The translations under genes and the position numbers were made by a program. Below are positions 1 through 4,999 of a DNA stretch of 5,142 nt, piece after piece; position 1 is the stretch's first letter, and every line of letters begins with the position of its first letter. The notes beneath the pieces are model-generated. The model was not told the DNA's origin. It saw nothing but the letters and a program-made list of their open reading frames with translations, and made no database searches. Origin of the DNA: Deltaproteobacteria bacterium (GTDB lineage Bacteria; Desulfobacterota; DSM-4660; Desulfatiglandales; HGW-15); assembly GCA_016926135.1 (NCBI GenBank), contig JAFGPH010000430.1, positions 1-5,142 on the forward strand. The letters run 5' to 3'.

Positions 1-195
1 CTGCTCTATGACCAGAAGACGGGCAGCCTCACACCCCGAGGGCAAACCATCATCGACCACACGCCCATGAAGCGATTCGGGAACCCCGACGATCTGCTGG
101 GCGCCCTGTTCTGGCTCCTCTCCCCCGGTTCGGAATTCGTCACCGGCGCGATCATCCCCGTGGATGGGGGATTTTCGGCCTTCAGCGGCGTTTGA
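1..195 (+). CDS. SDR-family oxidoreductase, UxuB-like D-mannonate oxidoreductase (3' end only)
   Basis: Frame 1 is open from the window edge to TGA at 193-195 and gives the last 64 residues of a short-chain dehydrogenase/reductase. Visible landmarks are the substrate-loop stretch DHTPMKRFGNPDDL, the helix LLGALFWLLSP and the typical SDR end FVTGAIIPVDGGFSAFSGV. In SDRs the VTG...VDGG segment lies near the cofactor and dimer interface. The DHTPM.RFG.P.DL start together with the FSAFSGV end resembles the SDR form of D-mannonate oxidoreductase (fructuronate reductase, Bacillus UxuB/YjmF type), which interconverts fructuronate and mannonate with NAD(P)H in the cytoplasm. The Rossmann GxxxGxG motif and the Ser-Tyr-Lys triad lie outside the window, so the SDR family is secure but the substrate is inferred. 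The gene probably belongs to an operon entering from the left. No hairpin terminator is obvious after its stop. Confidence 0.85.
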   Translation: MLYDQKTGSLTPRGQTIIDHTPMKRFGNPDDLLGALFWLLSPGSEFVTGAIIPVDGGFSAFSGV

Positions 196-335
196 GGGAG
201 GAGCAGCCGGGTGCGCGTCACAACTCAAAGGCAAGTGTGCAGGGTTTCAGGGCACTCGATCGATTGTCCGGCTGACTGCGAAACTCAGGAATGCTGTGGA
301 TCGGTGCATGGCCTACATCGAAGTGAGCCCAAAAC
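196..335. other. Short intergenic gap with remnant DUF2283 5' end
   Basis: These 140 bases separate the SDR stop from the ATG at 336. I see no terminator, tRNA or strong promoter. From 308 a different reading frame encodes MAYIEVSPK, which looks like the missing N-terminus of the following DUF2283 protein. The rest of the gap has no recognisable content in any frame. Confidence 0.4.
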
Positions 336-539
336 ATGGTCGATGCCATTTATGTGAAGCCGGGAAACCAGAAACCGGACGGGGTGATCGAGATCGAAGA
401 AGGGGTCCATTTGGACTCGACGTCAGAAAACAAGATAGTCGGCGCAGAGATCCTCAATGCCTCCGAGAGGGTGAACATCAAGACAATTCACTCCTATCAA
501 CTTGAACTTGACACGAACCTTATTCAGAAGAGCGTCTGA
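336..539 (+). CDS. DUF2283-family small protein, N-terminus apparently frameshifted
   Basis: This 67-residue product contains VDAIYVK, VIEIEEGVHLD, KIVGAEILNASERV and a KTIHSYQLELD tail. Together these are the hallmark strands of DUF2283, a small beta-rich family of unknown function, sometimes found beside DUF4258 and suspected in places to be part of toxin-antitoxin pairs. Family members usually begin with about 10 residues like M.IEYSPEVDALYI before this core. Here that beginning (MAYIEVSPK) is encoded from ATG 308 in another frame, just upstream of the in-frame ATG 336, and a TGA at 324-326 blocks extension of the core frame. Either a shortened protein is made from ATG 336, helped by a weak GAAGTGAG 8 bases upstream, or the gene is a recent frameshift mutant. 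No DUF4258 partner is visible. No link to the sugar-acid genes is evident. Confidence 0.7.
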   Translation: MVDAIYVKPGNQKPDGVIEIEEGVHLDSTSENKIVGAEILNASERVNIKTIHSYQLELDTNLIQKSV

Positions 540-541
540 AG

Positions 542-569
542 GGGAAAGCTCACATCCGGACGCTTTCCC
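542..569. terminator. Hairpin between convergent genes, possible bidirectional terminator
   Basis: GGGAAAGC (542-549) and GCTTTCCC (562-569) form a perfect 8-bp stem with a 12-base loop. The hairpin begins 2 bases after the DUF2283 stop and lies 25 bases beyond the Gfo/Idh stop on the other strand, which is where a shared terminator would sit. No run of T follows on either strand, so this is not a classic intrinsic terminator. It could be a transcript-end stabilising or Rho-assisted structure. Confidence 0.45.
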
Positions 570-593
570 AGTGCTTTGGATACGGGTTTCTGC

Positions 594-1805
594 CTACCGG
601 TTCTCCCTTCCTGATTCCAGGGCCGGGTCCAGAGGCACTTCGACCTCCGCTCCCTTGCGCTCGGCGGAAAGGTAGGCTGCGTAAAGAACCCCGACGGAAT
701 CGCTTGCCGCCAGCATGCCTGATTTGGGCTCCCTGCCTGTAGTGACGGCCTCCATGAAGTCCTGGATCTCCTGGGGATAGCCGAACATGAAATTTTCGTC
801 AGAGGCAGGATTGGACCAGCCCTGTTTGGTCCCGAGCCTTTCCATGAGGTACACGTCGGCGAGCTGTTCTTCGTCGGGGTTGTAAAGCTCGAAGGCGTTG
901 TTGGGGCTCATGTTGCAGTGGGAACGGTGGTTGTTGGCGAAAATCGTGAGCCAGTTGTGGACCCCGCCCATGACGATCTCAGAGGCGAAGACGTCGGCCA
1001 CCATCCCGTCATCAAAAACGAGGTGGACCTGGCCGTAGTCCTCAATGTCCTTGTAGTCCGTTCTGAGGTAGCCTTTGTCCATGAATAGGGGATTGCGCGT
1101 GATTTCATGAGTCCGCGCACTGACGGTTCTGGGTCGAATCGCCCTGCCGTGAAGATTCATGCCTTCAACCTGCTTCAGGTACAGGATGGCTGTGAGCGGA
1201 TGGCAGCTCTTGCCCACCACCGACCCTCCCCCGGAGAGTTTCCAGATTCCATAAGCCGGCGATGGACTCCCCGAATGGGACTGGTCCCCGAGTGCCCAGA
1301 GGATCTGGCCCCTGCTCTTGGAGAGAATCTCCGCCTCCTTCTGCACGGCCGGGGCATAGATCCAGTTCTCGGCATAGCAGAGCTTTTTCCCGCTTTTGAG
1401 GGCGGCGGCAATGACCCGTCTTGCACTCTCTACAGCCCCCTCCAGCATCCTTTCTTTCGGGAATCGGTTTCCTTCAAAGGTCTCGTCTTTGGGCGGGCCG
1501 TAGTACCCCGTGAAGGGCTTCTCGACGACCACATGCCTCCCGGCTTCAAAGGCGGCGACGGAGACCGGTTCGTGGGCATACCCGGGGGTGCAGTTGTCGA
1601 TGACGTCAACCTCAGGCAGCATTTCCGAGAGGGAATCAAAGGCTCGAACGCCACGCTTCCCGGCAAAGTCCGCGCACTGGGCCTTGTCGAGGGAAGTGAC
1701 GCCCACCACCCTGACAGGGATCCCTGTGACTCTCTGATAGGCTGCGTAGTGAAAGACGGCGGCGTTTCCGCTTCCCACGATCCCCACACGAATGGATTTC
1801 TGCAT
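594..1805 (-). CDS. Gfo/Idh/MocA-family NAD(P)-dependent oxidoreductase
   Basis: This 403-residue protein has the two-domain layout of Gfo/Idh/MocA dehydrogenases, cytoplasmic enzymes that oxidise or reduce sugars, inositols, sugar acids and related polyols. The N-terminal Rossmann fold shows GIVGSGNAA (8-16), an acidic strand (VDVIDNCTP, 67-74) and the diagnostic EKP (95-97, in VVVEKPFTG). The C-terminal domain has GGGSVVGKSCHPLTAIL (192-208); Lys199 and His202 there are candidate active-site residues by family position. A charged insertion of about 20 residues (101-120) follows EKP, longer than in simple members. The start at 1803-1805 is preferred over an in-frame ATG 78 bases further upstream: GGGGGAGG ends 5 bases before it, and the protein then begins MQKSIRVGIVG as the family does, whereas the longer version adds 26 unconserved residues. 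The stop is TAG. It is transcribed divergently from the regulator/transporter operon. The exact substrate is unknown. Confidence 0.92.
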   Translation of the reverse strand: MQKSIRVGIVGSGNAAVFHYAAYQRVTGIPVRVVGVTSLDKAQCADFAGKRGVRAFDSLSEMLPEVDVIDNCTPGYAHEPVSVAAFEAGRHVVVEKPFTGYYGPPKDETFEGNRFPKERMLEGAVESARRVIAAALKSGKKLCYAENWIYAPAVQKEAEILSKSRGQILWALGDQSHSGSPSPAYGIWKLSGGGSVVGKSCHPLTAILYLKQVEGMNLHGRAIRPRTVSARTHEITRNPLFMDKGYLRTDYKDIEDYGQVHLVFDDGMVADVFASEIVMGGVHNWLTIFANNHRSHCNMSPNNAFELYNPDEEQLADVYLMERLGTKQGWSNPASDENFMFGYPQEIQDFMEAVTTGREPKSGMLAASDSVGVLYAAYLSAERKGAEVEVPLDPALESGRENR

Positions 1806-1810
1806 GGCGA

Positions 1811-1818
1811 CCTCCCCC
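1811..1818 (-). promoter_or_regulatory. Ribosome binding site deciding the Gfo/Idh start
   Basis: On the minus strand GGGGGAGG is followed by a 5-base spacer (TCGCC) and ATG at 1805. This strong Shine-Dalgarno match favours that ATG over the upstream in-frame ATG codons. Confidence 0.8.
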
Positions 1819-1859
1819 ATTGAGATGAAAACCAAGAGTCTACGGTCAACCAGAGAGCC

Positions 1860-1875
1860 CCCCCGGCAAAGGGGG
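1860..1875. repeat. Small GC hairpin in the Gfo/Idh leader
   Basis: CCCCC (1860-1864) and GGGGG (1871-1875) flank GGCAAA, giving a 5-bp all-GC stem with a 6-base loop. It lies about 55 bases upstream of the Gfo/Idh ATG, so it would be in that gene's 5' leader if transcription starts near 1900. It is short and could be a chance product of GC-rich DNA. Confidence 0.3.
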
Positions 1876-1920
1876 AATCTCATCTGCGATTCATTCCTAA
1901 GTAAGGGAGGCGCAGGGGAA

Positions 1921-1939
1921 TGTCAAGAGAGTGTTGACA
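1921..1939. promoter_or_regulatory. Mirror-image TTGACA boxes, likely divergent -35 elements
   Basis: TGTCAA (1921-1926) and TTGACA (1934-1939) are exact reverse complements separated by 7 bases, so each strand carries a perfect sigma-70 -35 hexamer pointing outward. Rightward, the -10 position 18 bases on is TACCAA (1958-1963), a weak match that overlaps the operator-like TGGTACCA. Leftward, the hexamer after a 17-base spacer is TACTTA (1903-1898), also weak. The -35 boxes are clear but the -10 boxes are not. The 19-bp symmetric element could instead be a protein-binding site. Confidence 0.5.
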
Positions 1940-1950
1940 AAAGGAGACCT

Positions 1951-2037
1951 GGTGTGGTACCAAAATGGACGAGTGGGCGGACCACCCGTCCAAATGGGCA
2001 GGCCCGAGGGGTTTCGACCGGGTTTTGGTACACCACC
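1951..2037. repeat. Long inverted repeat with GntR-type half-sites (candidate operator pair)
   Basis: The left arm GGTGTGGTACCAAAA (1951-1965) and the reverse complement of the right arm TTTTGGTACACCACC (2023-2037) agree at 13 of 15 positions, with arm centres 72 bases apart. Each arm holds a TGGT...ACCA element: the perfect palindrome TGGTACCA (1955-1962) and TGGTACACCA (2026-2035). FCD-type GntR regulators such as FadR, PdhR and LldR typically bind TGGTnnnACCA-like sites. The spacing within these elements is not exactly the classic one. The arms lie between the candidate -35 box and the regulator gene, which suits autoregulation, possibly with DNA looping. Confidence 0.6.
1966..1992. repeat. 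Inner 27-base imperfect palindrome
   Basis: TGGACGAGTGG (1966-1976) and CCACCCGTCCA (1982-1992) pair at 10 of 11 positions around a 5-base loop (GCGGA). The palindrome starts directly after the left arm of the larger repeat. As DNA it could be a second operator; as RNA it would be a stable hairpin in the regulator's leader. No T-tract follows, so it is not an intrinsic terminator. A related sequence, GGCGGACCACC (1976-1986), recurs with one change as GGCGGTCCACC at 2043-2053. Confidence 0.6.
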
Positions 2038-2144
2038 CCCGGGGCGGTCCACCATACGCCCTGTATTCGTTAACGTATTTATGGAAGAGGACACGAAGCA
2101 TCGGAAAGGGAAACCGAGAAAAGAAAGGAGCGGGAGCAGGAAAA

Positions 2145-2888
2145 ATGATGAAGCGGTTGGGGGGGCAGCGGAGTCTGTTTTCCAGCGTCAAGGCCAGCAA
2201 GATTCCCGATGTCCTTTACAAACAGCTGGTCTCCCTCATTACCACTGGTGAGATAAAACCCGGAGAGAGGCTCCCCTCCGAGAGAGACATGTCGCTGGAA
2301 CTGGGGGTCAGCAGACAATCCATTCGGGAGGCTATTTACAGGGCCAAGGCCGCCGGACTTATTGAGGTAAAACAGGGTGGAGGGTCCTTTGTCATCTCAT
2401 CCCTCAGGGGAAACCTCAAACAGCCTCTTTCCGTTCTGCTGGAAGGTCAGGCGGGGAAGATATTTGAATTCCTGGAGGTTCGCAAACTGATCGAGGTCTG
2501 GTGCGCCGAAAAGGCGTCCATGGCGGCCCGCGCCGCCGACCTGAAGAGGATGGAGGGGACCCTGAAGAGGATGCACAAGGCGAAGCTCGCCACGAGCGGG
2601 TGGGAAAAGGCGGACCTGGAGTTTCACTCGGCCATTGCGGCGGCAACCCAAAACGTGATCGCCCTGCATCTCATGGAAGGGCTCAAGGAGAGCTTCCATG
2701 CCTATTTCAGGGTCAAGAAGTTCACCACAAGATCCGAGAGAAGGGATGTCATTCTGAGACAGCACGAGAGGATTTTTGAAGCGATCAAGAGGAAGAACCC
2801 CCAGGAGGCCCGGAAGAGGGCACTGGAACATTTGGCCTATGTGGAGAAACTAATTACCGAGGATTTCGGCAGGGAGATCCGGATGTGA
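2145..2888 (+). CDS. GntR-family transcriptional regulator, FCD (FadR) subfamily
   Basis: The 247-residue product has the usual FadR-subfamily length. Residues about 20-85 form the GntR winged helix-turn-helix: VLYKQLVSLITTGEIKPGERLPSER, then LGVSRQSIREAI as the recognition helix region and GLIEVKQGGGSFV as the wing. Residues about 105-240 form the all-helical FCD ligand-binding domain. All four positions that normally bind a metal in this domain appear present: Asp157 and His161 (ADLEFH), His207 (RQHERIF) and His229 (LEHL). This implies a metal-assisted carboxylate effector, as in sugar-acid and lactate regulators. Two ATGs compete. ATG 2145 lies 8 bases after GGAG and ATG 2148 lies 6 bases after AGGA, so the start may be one codon later. 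A longer frame back to 1965 runs through the operator repeats and is rejected. The protein is cytoplasmic and probably regulates its own operon and the divergent oxidoreductase. Confidence 0.93.
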   Translation: MMKRLGGQRSLFSSVKASKIPDVLYKQLVSLITTGEIKPGERLPSERDMSLELGVSRQSIREAIYRAKAAGLIEVKQGGGSFVISSLRGNLKQPLSVLLEGQAGKIFEFLEVRKLIEVWCAEKASMAARAADLKRMEGTLKRMHKAKLATSGWEKADLEFHSAIAAATQNVIALHLMEGLKESFHAYFRVKKFTTRSERRDVILRQHERIFEAIKRKNPQEARKRALEHLAYVEKLITEDFGREIRM

Positions 2889-3355
2889 ACAGACATGAGG
2901 TTTCGGGCGCCGCCGTGATATTCCTTTTCGGGGCGGCGACCGTTTGCTTTTCCGCCCGAATGCCGATCGGCGATTTCAGGGCTCCGGGTTCAGGTCTGTT
3001 CCCTCTATGCCTGGGAATCCTGCTCATGTTCCTGTCGGGGATGCATATCTTCAGGGTCTCGCTGCAGGGCGGGAGGAGGGTAACAGAGGAGGTCGCCTCG
3101 TTCTCAACAGGATTTCCCCGGCCGGCGAGACGGGTGATTCTCTTCCTGTGCGCCATCATGGCAGGTACGTTTTTGCTCGGTGCCCTCGGCTACCCGCTGG
3201 TTTCCTTTCTGCTCCTCCTGGCGCTTTTGCGGATTCTCGGTATGACGAATTGGGGCTTGAATTTTCTCCTCGCTTTCACGACGGCCGGGGTTTGCTACTT
3301 TCTTTTCGTCCAGTGGTTGGGGATTCCACTCCCGAAGGGGTGGGTAGGGCTTTGA
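2885..3355 (+). CDS. tctB: Tripartite tricarboxylate transporter small membrane subunit TctB
   Basis: This 156-residue inner-membrane protein has the TctB pattern. TM1 lies at about residues 6-22. The conserved loop IGDFRAPGSGLFP (28-40) comes next, then TM2 at about 37-57 and a charged cytoplasmic stretch (58-82). Two close helices follow (82-99 and 102-118), with a last helix at about 124-145. TctB partners the large TctA subunit in TTT importers, secondary transporters that take substrate from a periplasmic binding protein. The start is GTG 2885, inside the regulator's last codons: GTGA shares 4 bases with the regulator's TGA stop, and GGGAG (2872-2876) lies 8 bases upstream. This implies translational coupling of regulator and transporter. 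Sequence conservation of TctB is generally low, so the assignment also rests on the adjacent tctA. Confidence 0.9.
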   Translation: MNRHEVSGAAVIFLFGAATVCFSARMPIGDFRAPGSGLFPLCLGILLMFLSGMHIFRVSLQGGRRVTEEVASFSTGFPRPARRVILFLCAIMAGTFLLGALGYPLVSFLLLLALLRILGMTNWGLNFLLAFTTAGVCYFLFVQWLGIPLPKGWVGL

Positions 3356-3395
3356 AATGCAGAATTCCGAATGACGGTTATCAGCTGGGGAAGGG

Positions 3396-3434
3396 ATGAA
3401 TAGGGCGGGCGAGGAGCGGAACGACAAGCCATGA
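3396..3434 (+). other. Possible 12-codon leader ORF overlapping the tctA start
   Basis: ATG 3396 opens a frame encoding MNRAGEERNDKP, and its TGA (3432-3434) overlaps the tctA ATG as ATGA. GGGG lies 5 bases before this ATG. By contrast, GAGGAG is 14 bases from the tctA ATG, farther than usual. Coupled translation through this tiny frame could explain the distant ribosome-binding site, but so short an ORF may be chance. Confidence 0.2.
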
Positions 3435-4963
3435 TTGAGTCCCTGCAGCATCTGGCCGAGGGTTTTGGGACCGCCACGACGATGTTCAACCTTTTCTATT
3501 GCCTGATGGGGGCCATAGTGGGAACGTTGATCGGTGTGCTCCCGGGAATCGGCCCCATTGCGGGAATCGCCCTTTTGATCCCCGCCACCTTCAGCCTCAA
3601 TCCCACTTCCGCGATCATCATGCTGGCAGGCATATACTATGGGGCCATGTACGGAGGATCCACGACCTCCATCCTCCTGAACGTCCCCGGAGAGACGGCC
3701 TCGGTGATCACCTGTATCGACGGGTATCAGATGGCCCAGAAGGGAAGGGCCGGCCCCGCCCTGGCCATATGCGCCATCGGTTCCTTCATTGCCGGAACCC
3801 TGGGTCTGTTCGGTCTGGCTTTCCTGGCTCCTCCTCTCGCCCAGGCTGCACTGGCCTTTGGTCCTCCTGAGTTTTTCTCCCTCATGGTGTTCGGATTCAT
3901 CGTCCTGAGCAATGTGACAGGGACCTCGCTGATCAAGTCGCTCATGATGGCCGTGATCGGTCTGATCATCGGCACGATCGGCCTCGATCCGGTCACAGGG
4001 GTGGCGCGTTTCACCTTTGAGTCCATGTCCCTGTTGAGCGGAATCGAGTTCGTGGCTGTGGCGATCGGCCTTTTCGGGATCGGGGAGGTGCTGGCCAATG
4101 TGGAGAAGCCTCTGGGGATGCTGGAAGGAAAGGTGCTGGTTCCCAGCTTCAGGGATCTCTACCCGAGTCTCTCGGATTTGAAGGCATCGATCAAGGCGAT
4201 TCTCAGGGGCGCGGGAATTGGGTTCGGAGTGGGTCTGGTTCCAGGCCCTGCCCCGGTCATCGCGACCTACTCCTCCTATATGATCGAGAAAAGGATTTCC
4301 GACCACCCGGAGGAGTTCGGACAGGGGGCCATCGAGGGGGTGGCCGGGCCGGAATCCGCCAACAATGCAGCATGCCAATCCGCCTTTATTCCCCTCTTTG
4401 TCCTGGGCATACCCTTTGCCCCTCCCACGGCCATTCTTCTGGGTGCCCTCCTCATCCACGGCGTGACGCCCGGCCCGATGCTGATCGGGGAACACCCCGA
4501 GCTCTTCTGGGGTGTCATTGCGAGCATGTATATCGGCAATTTCATCCTTCTTTTGCTGAATCTGCCCTTTGTTCCGATTTTCGCGAATATCCTGAGGATC
4601 CCCAAGAGAATCCTGCTCCCCCTCGTTATCCTCTTCTGCCTCACGGGGATGTACACCGTGAACAACTCTATCTTTGATATCTGGGTCATGCTGTTCTTCG
4701 GTGCCATGGGGTTTCTCACCAGGAAGTGGGATTATGAGGGCGCACCCCTTTTGTTGGCCCTGGTCCTGGGACCCAAGCTGGAGGTCGCCTTTCGCCAGTC
4801 CCTCATGATTTCTCACGGGGACTTTGAGGTCTTCATCCAGCGGCCCATTTCCATGGGGTTCCTTGTTGCCACAGTCCTCTTTCTGCTACTGCCCCTGTTC
4901 AGAATCTTTTGGAAATCCAAGAAGAAAGGAGGGGATGCTAACGCGTCGGATATGGGCGTCTGA
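3431..4963 (+). CDS. tctA: Tripartite tricarboxylate transporter large permease subunit TctA
   Basis: This 510-residue, strongly hydrophobic protein has the full family length. Conserved TctA signatures are GVLPGIGP (35-42), GIYYGAMYGGSTTSILLNVPGE (67-88) and IDGYQMAQKGRAGPAL (96-111). The second-half counterparts are LVPGPAPV (269-276), EGVAGPESANNAA (302-314), FVLGIP (323-328) and GVTPGPML (344-351). The repeated Pro-Gly motifs in the two halves probably build the transport site. About a dozen membrane segments can be seen, and the protein ends in a basic tail KSKKKG. ATG 3431 is the only plausible start, since its frame is closed by TAG at 3401 and has no other start codon in between. The MIESLQHLAEGFG opening is typical of the family. 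It follows tctB by 75 bases and precedes tctC by 36, so the order is B-A-C. It forms the import channel; the substrate cannot be read from the sequence. Confidence 0.97.
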   Translation: MIESLQHLAEGFGTATTMFNLFYCLMGAIVGTLIGVLPGIGPIAGIALLIPATFSLNPTSAIIMLAGIYYGAMYGGSTTSILLNVPGETASVITCIDGYQMAQKGRAGPALAICAIGSFIAGTLGLFGLAFLAPPLAQAALAFGPPEFFSLMVFGFIVLSNVTGTSLIKSLMMAVIGLIIGTIGLDPVTGVARFTFESMSLLSGIEFVAVAIGLFGIGEVLANVEKPLGMLEGKVLVPSFRDLYPSLSDLKASIKAILRGAGIGFGVGLVPGPAPVIATYSSYMIEKRISDHPEEFGQGAIEGVAGPESANNAACQSAFIPLFVLGIPFAPPTAILLGALLIHGVTPGPMLIGEHPELFWGVIASMYIGNFILLLLNLPFVPIFANILRIPKRILLPLVILFCLTGMYTVNNSIFDIWVMLFFGAMGFLTRKWDYEGAPLLLALVLGPKLEVAFRQSLMISHGDFEVFIQRPISMGFLVATVLFLLLPLFRIFWKSKKKGGDANASDMGV

Positions 4964-4986
4964 TCCAGAAACCCCCATCCTCAGAA

Positions 4987-4992
4987 AGGAGG
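4987..4992 (+). promoter_or_regulatory. Consensus ribosome binding site of tctC
   Basis: AGGAGG lies 7 bases before ATG 5000, an optimal Shine-Dalgarno arrangement and the strongest in the operon. It fits the usual need for excess periplasmic binding protein over membrane subunits. Confidence 0.8.
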
Positions 4993-4999
4993 AAAGAGA

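Larger units (their letters stand above)
1806..2144. promoter_or_regulatory. Divergent intergenic control region
   Basis: These 339 bases lie between the starts of the leftward Gfo/Idh gene and the rightward GntR gene. Long frames run into the region from both sides, but their translations resemble no protein and are rich in Pro, Gly and Arg. The region holds outward-facing TTGACA hexamers (1921-1939), a nested inverted-repeat array (1951-2037), a perfect palindrome CGTTAACG (2068-2075) and purine-rich sequence leading into the regulator's ribosome-binding site. The most likely job is promoter and operator for both transcription units. Confidence 0.7.

Noticed and set aside
164..505. 113-codon frame spanning the end of the SDR gene and the DUF2283 region
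   Set aside because: It overlaps two better-supported frames and shows no family similarity, except for the short MAYIEVSPK stretch that belongs to the frameshifted DUF2283 gene.
1107..1823. 238-codon open frame on the plus strand opposite the Gfo/Idh gene
   Set aside because: It is the antisense shadow of a clearly conserved enzyme and has no recognisable domain or ribosome-binding site.
1858..1875. C-run and G-run hairpin as a terminator
   Set aside because: It lies in a gene leader rather than at a gene end, has a short stem and lacks a following T-tract on either strand.
1806..1883. 26-residue N-terminal extension of the Gfo/Idh protein
   Set aside because: The extension is not family-like, and the strong GGGGGAGG lies just before the inner ATG at 1805.
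1965..2144. 60-residue N-terminal extension of the GntR protein
   Set aside because: The extra sequence runs through the inverted repeats, resembles no GntR N-terminus and has no suitable ribosome-binding site. The start at 2145 gives the normal family length.
3104..4816. 570-codon open frame on the minus strand opposite tctB/tctA
   Set aside because: It is the antisense of a hydrophobic, codon-biased membrane gene. Its product is a low-complexity run of Gly, Asp, Glu, His, Gln and Arg with no domain, and tctA on the other strand is unambiguous.
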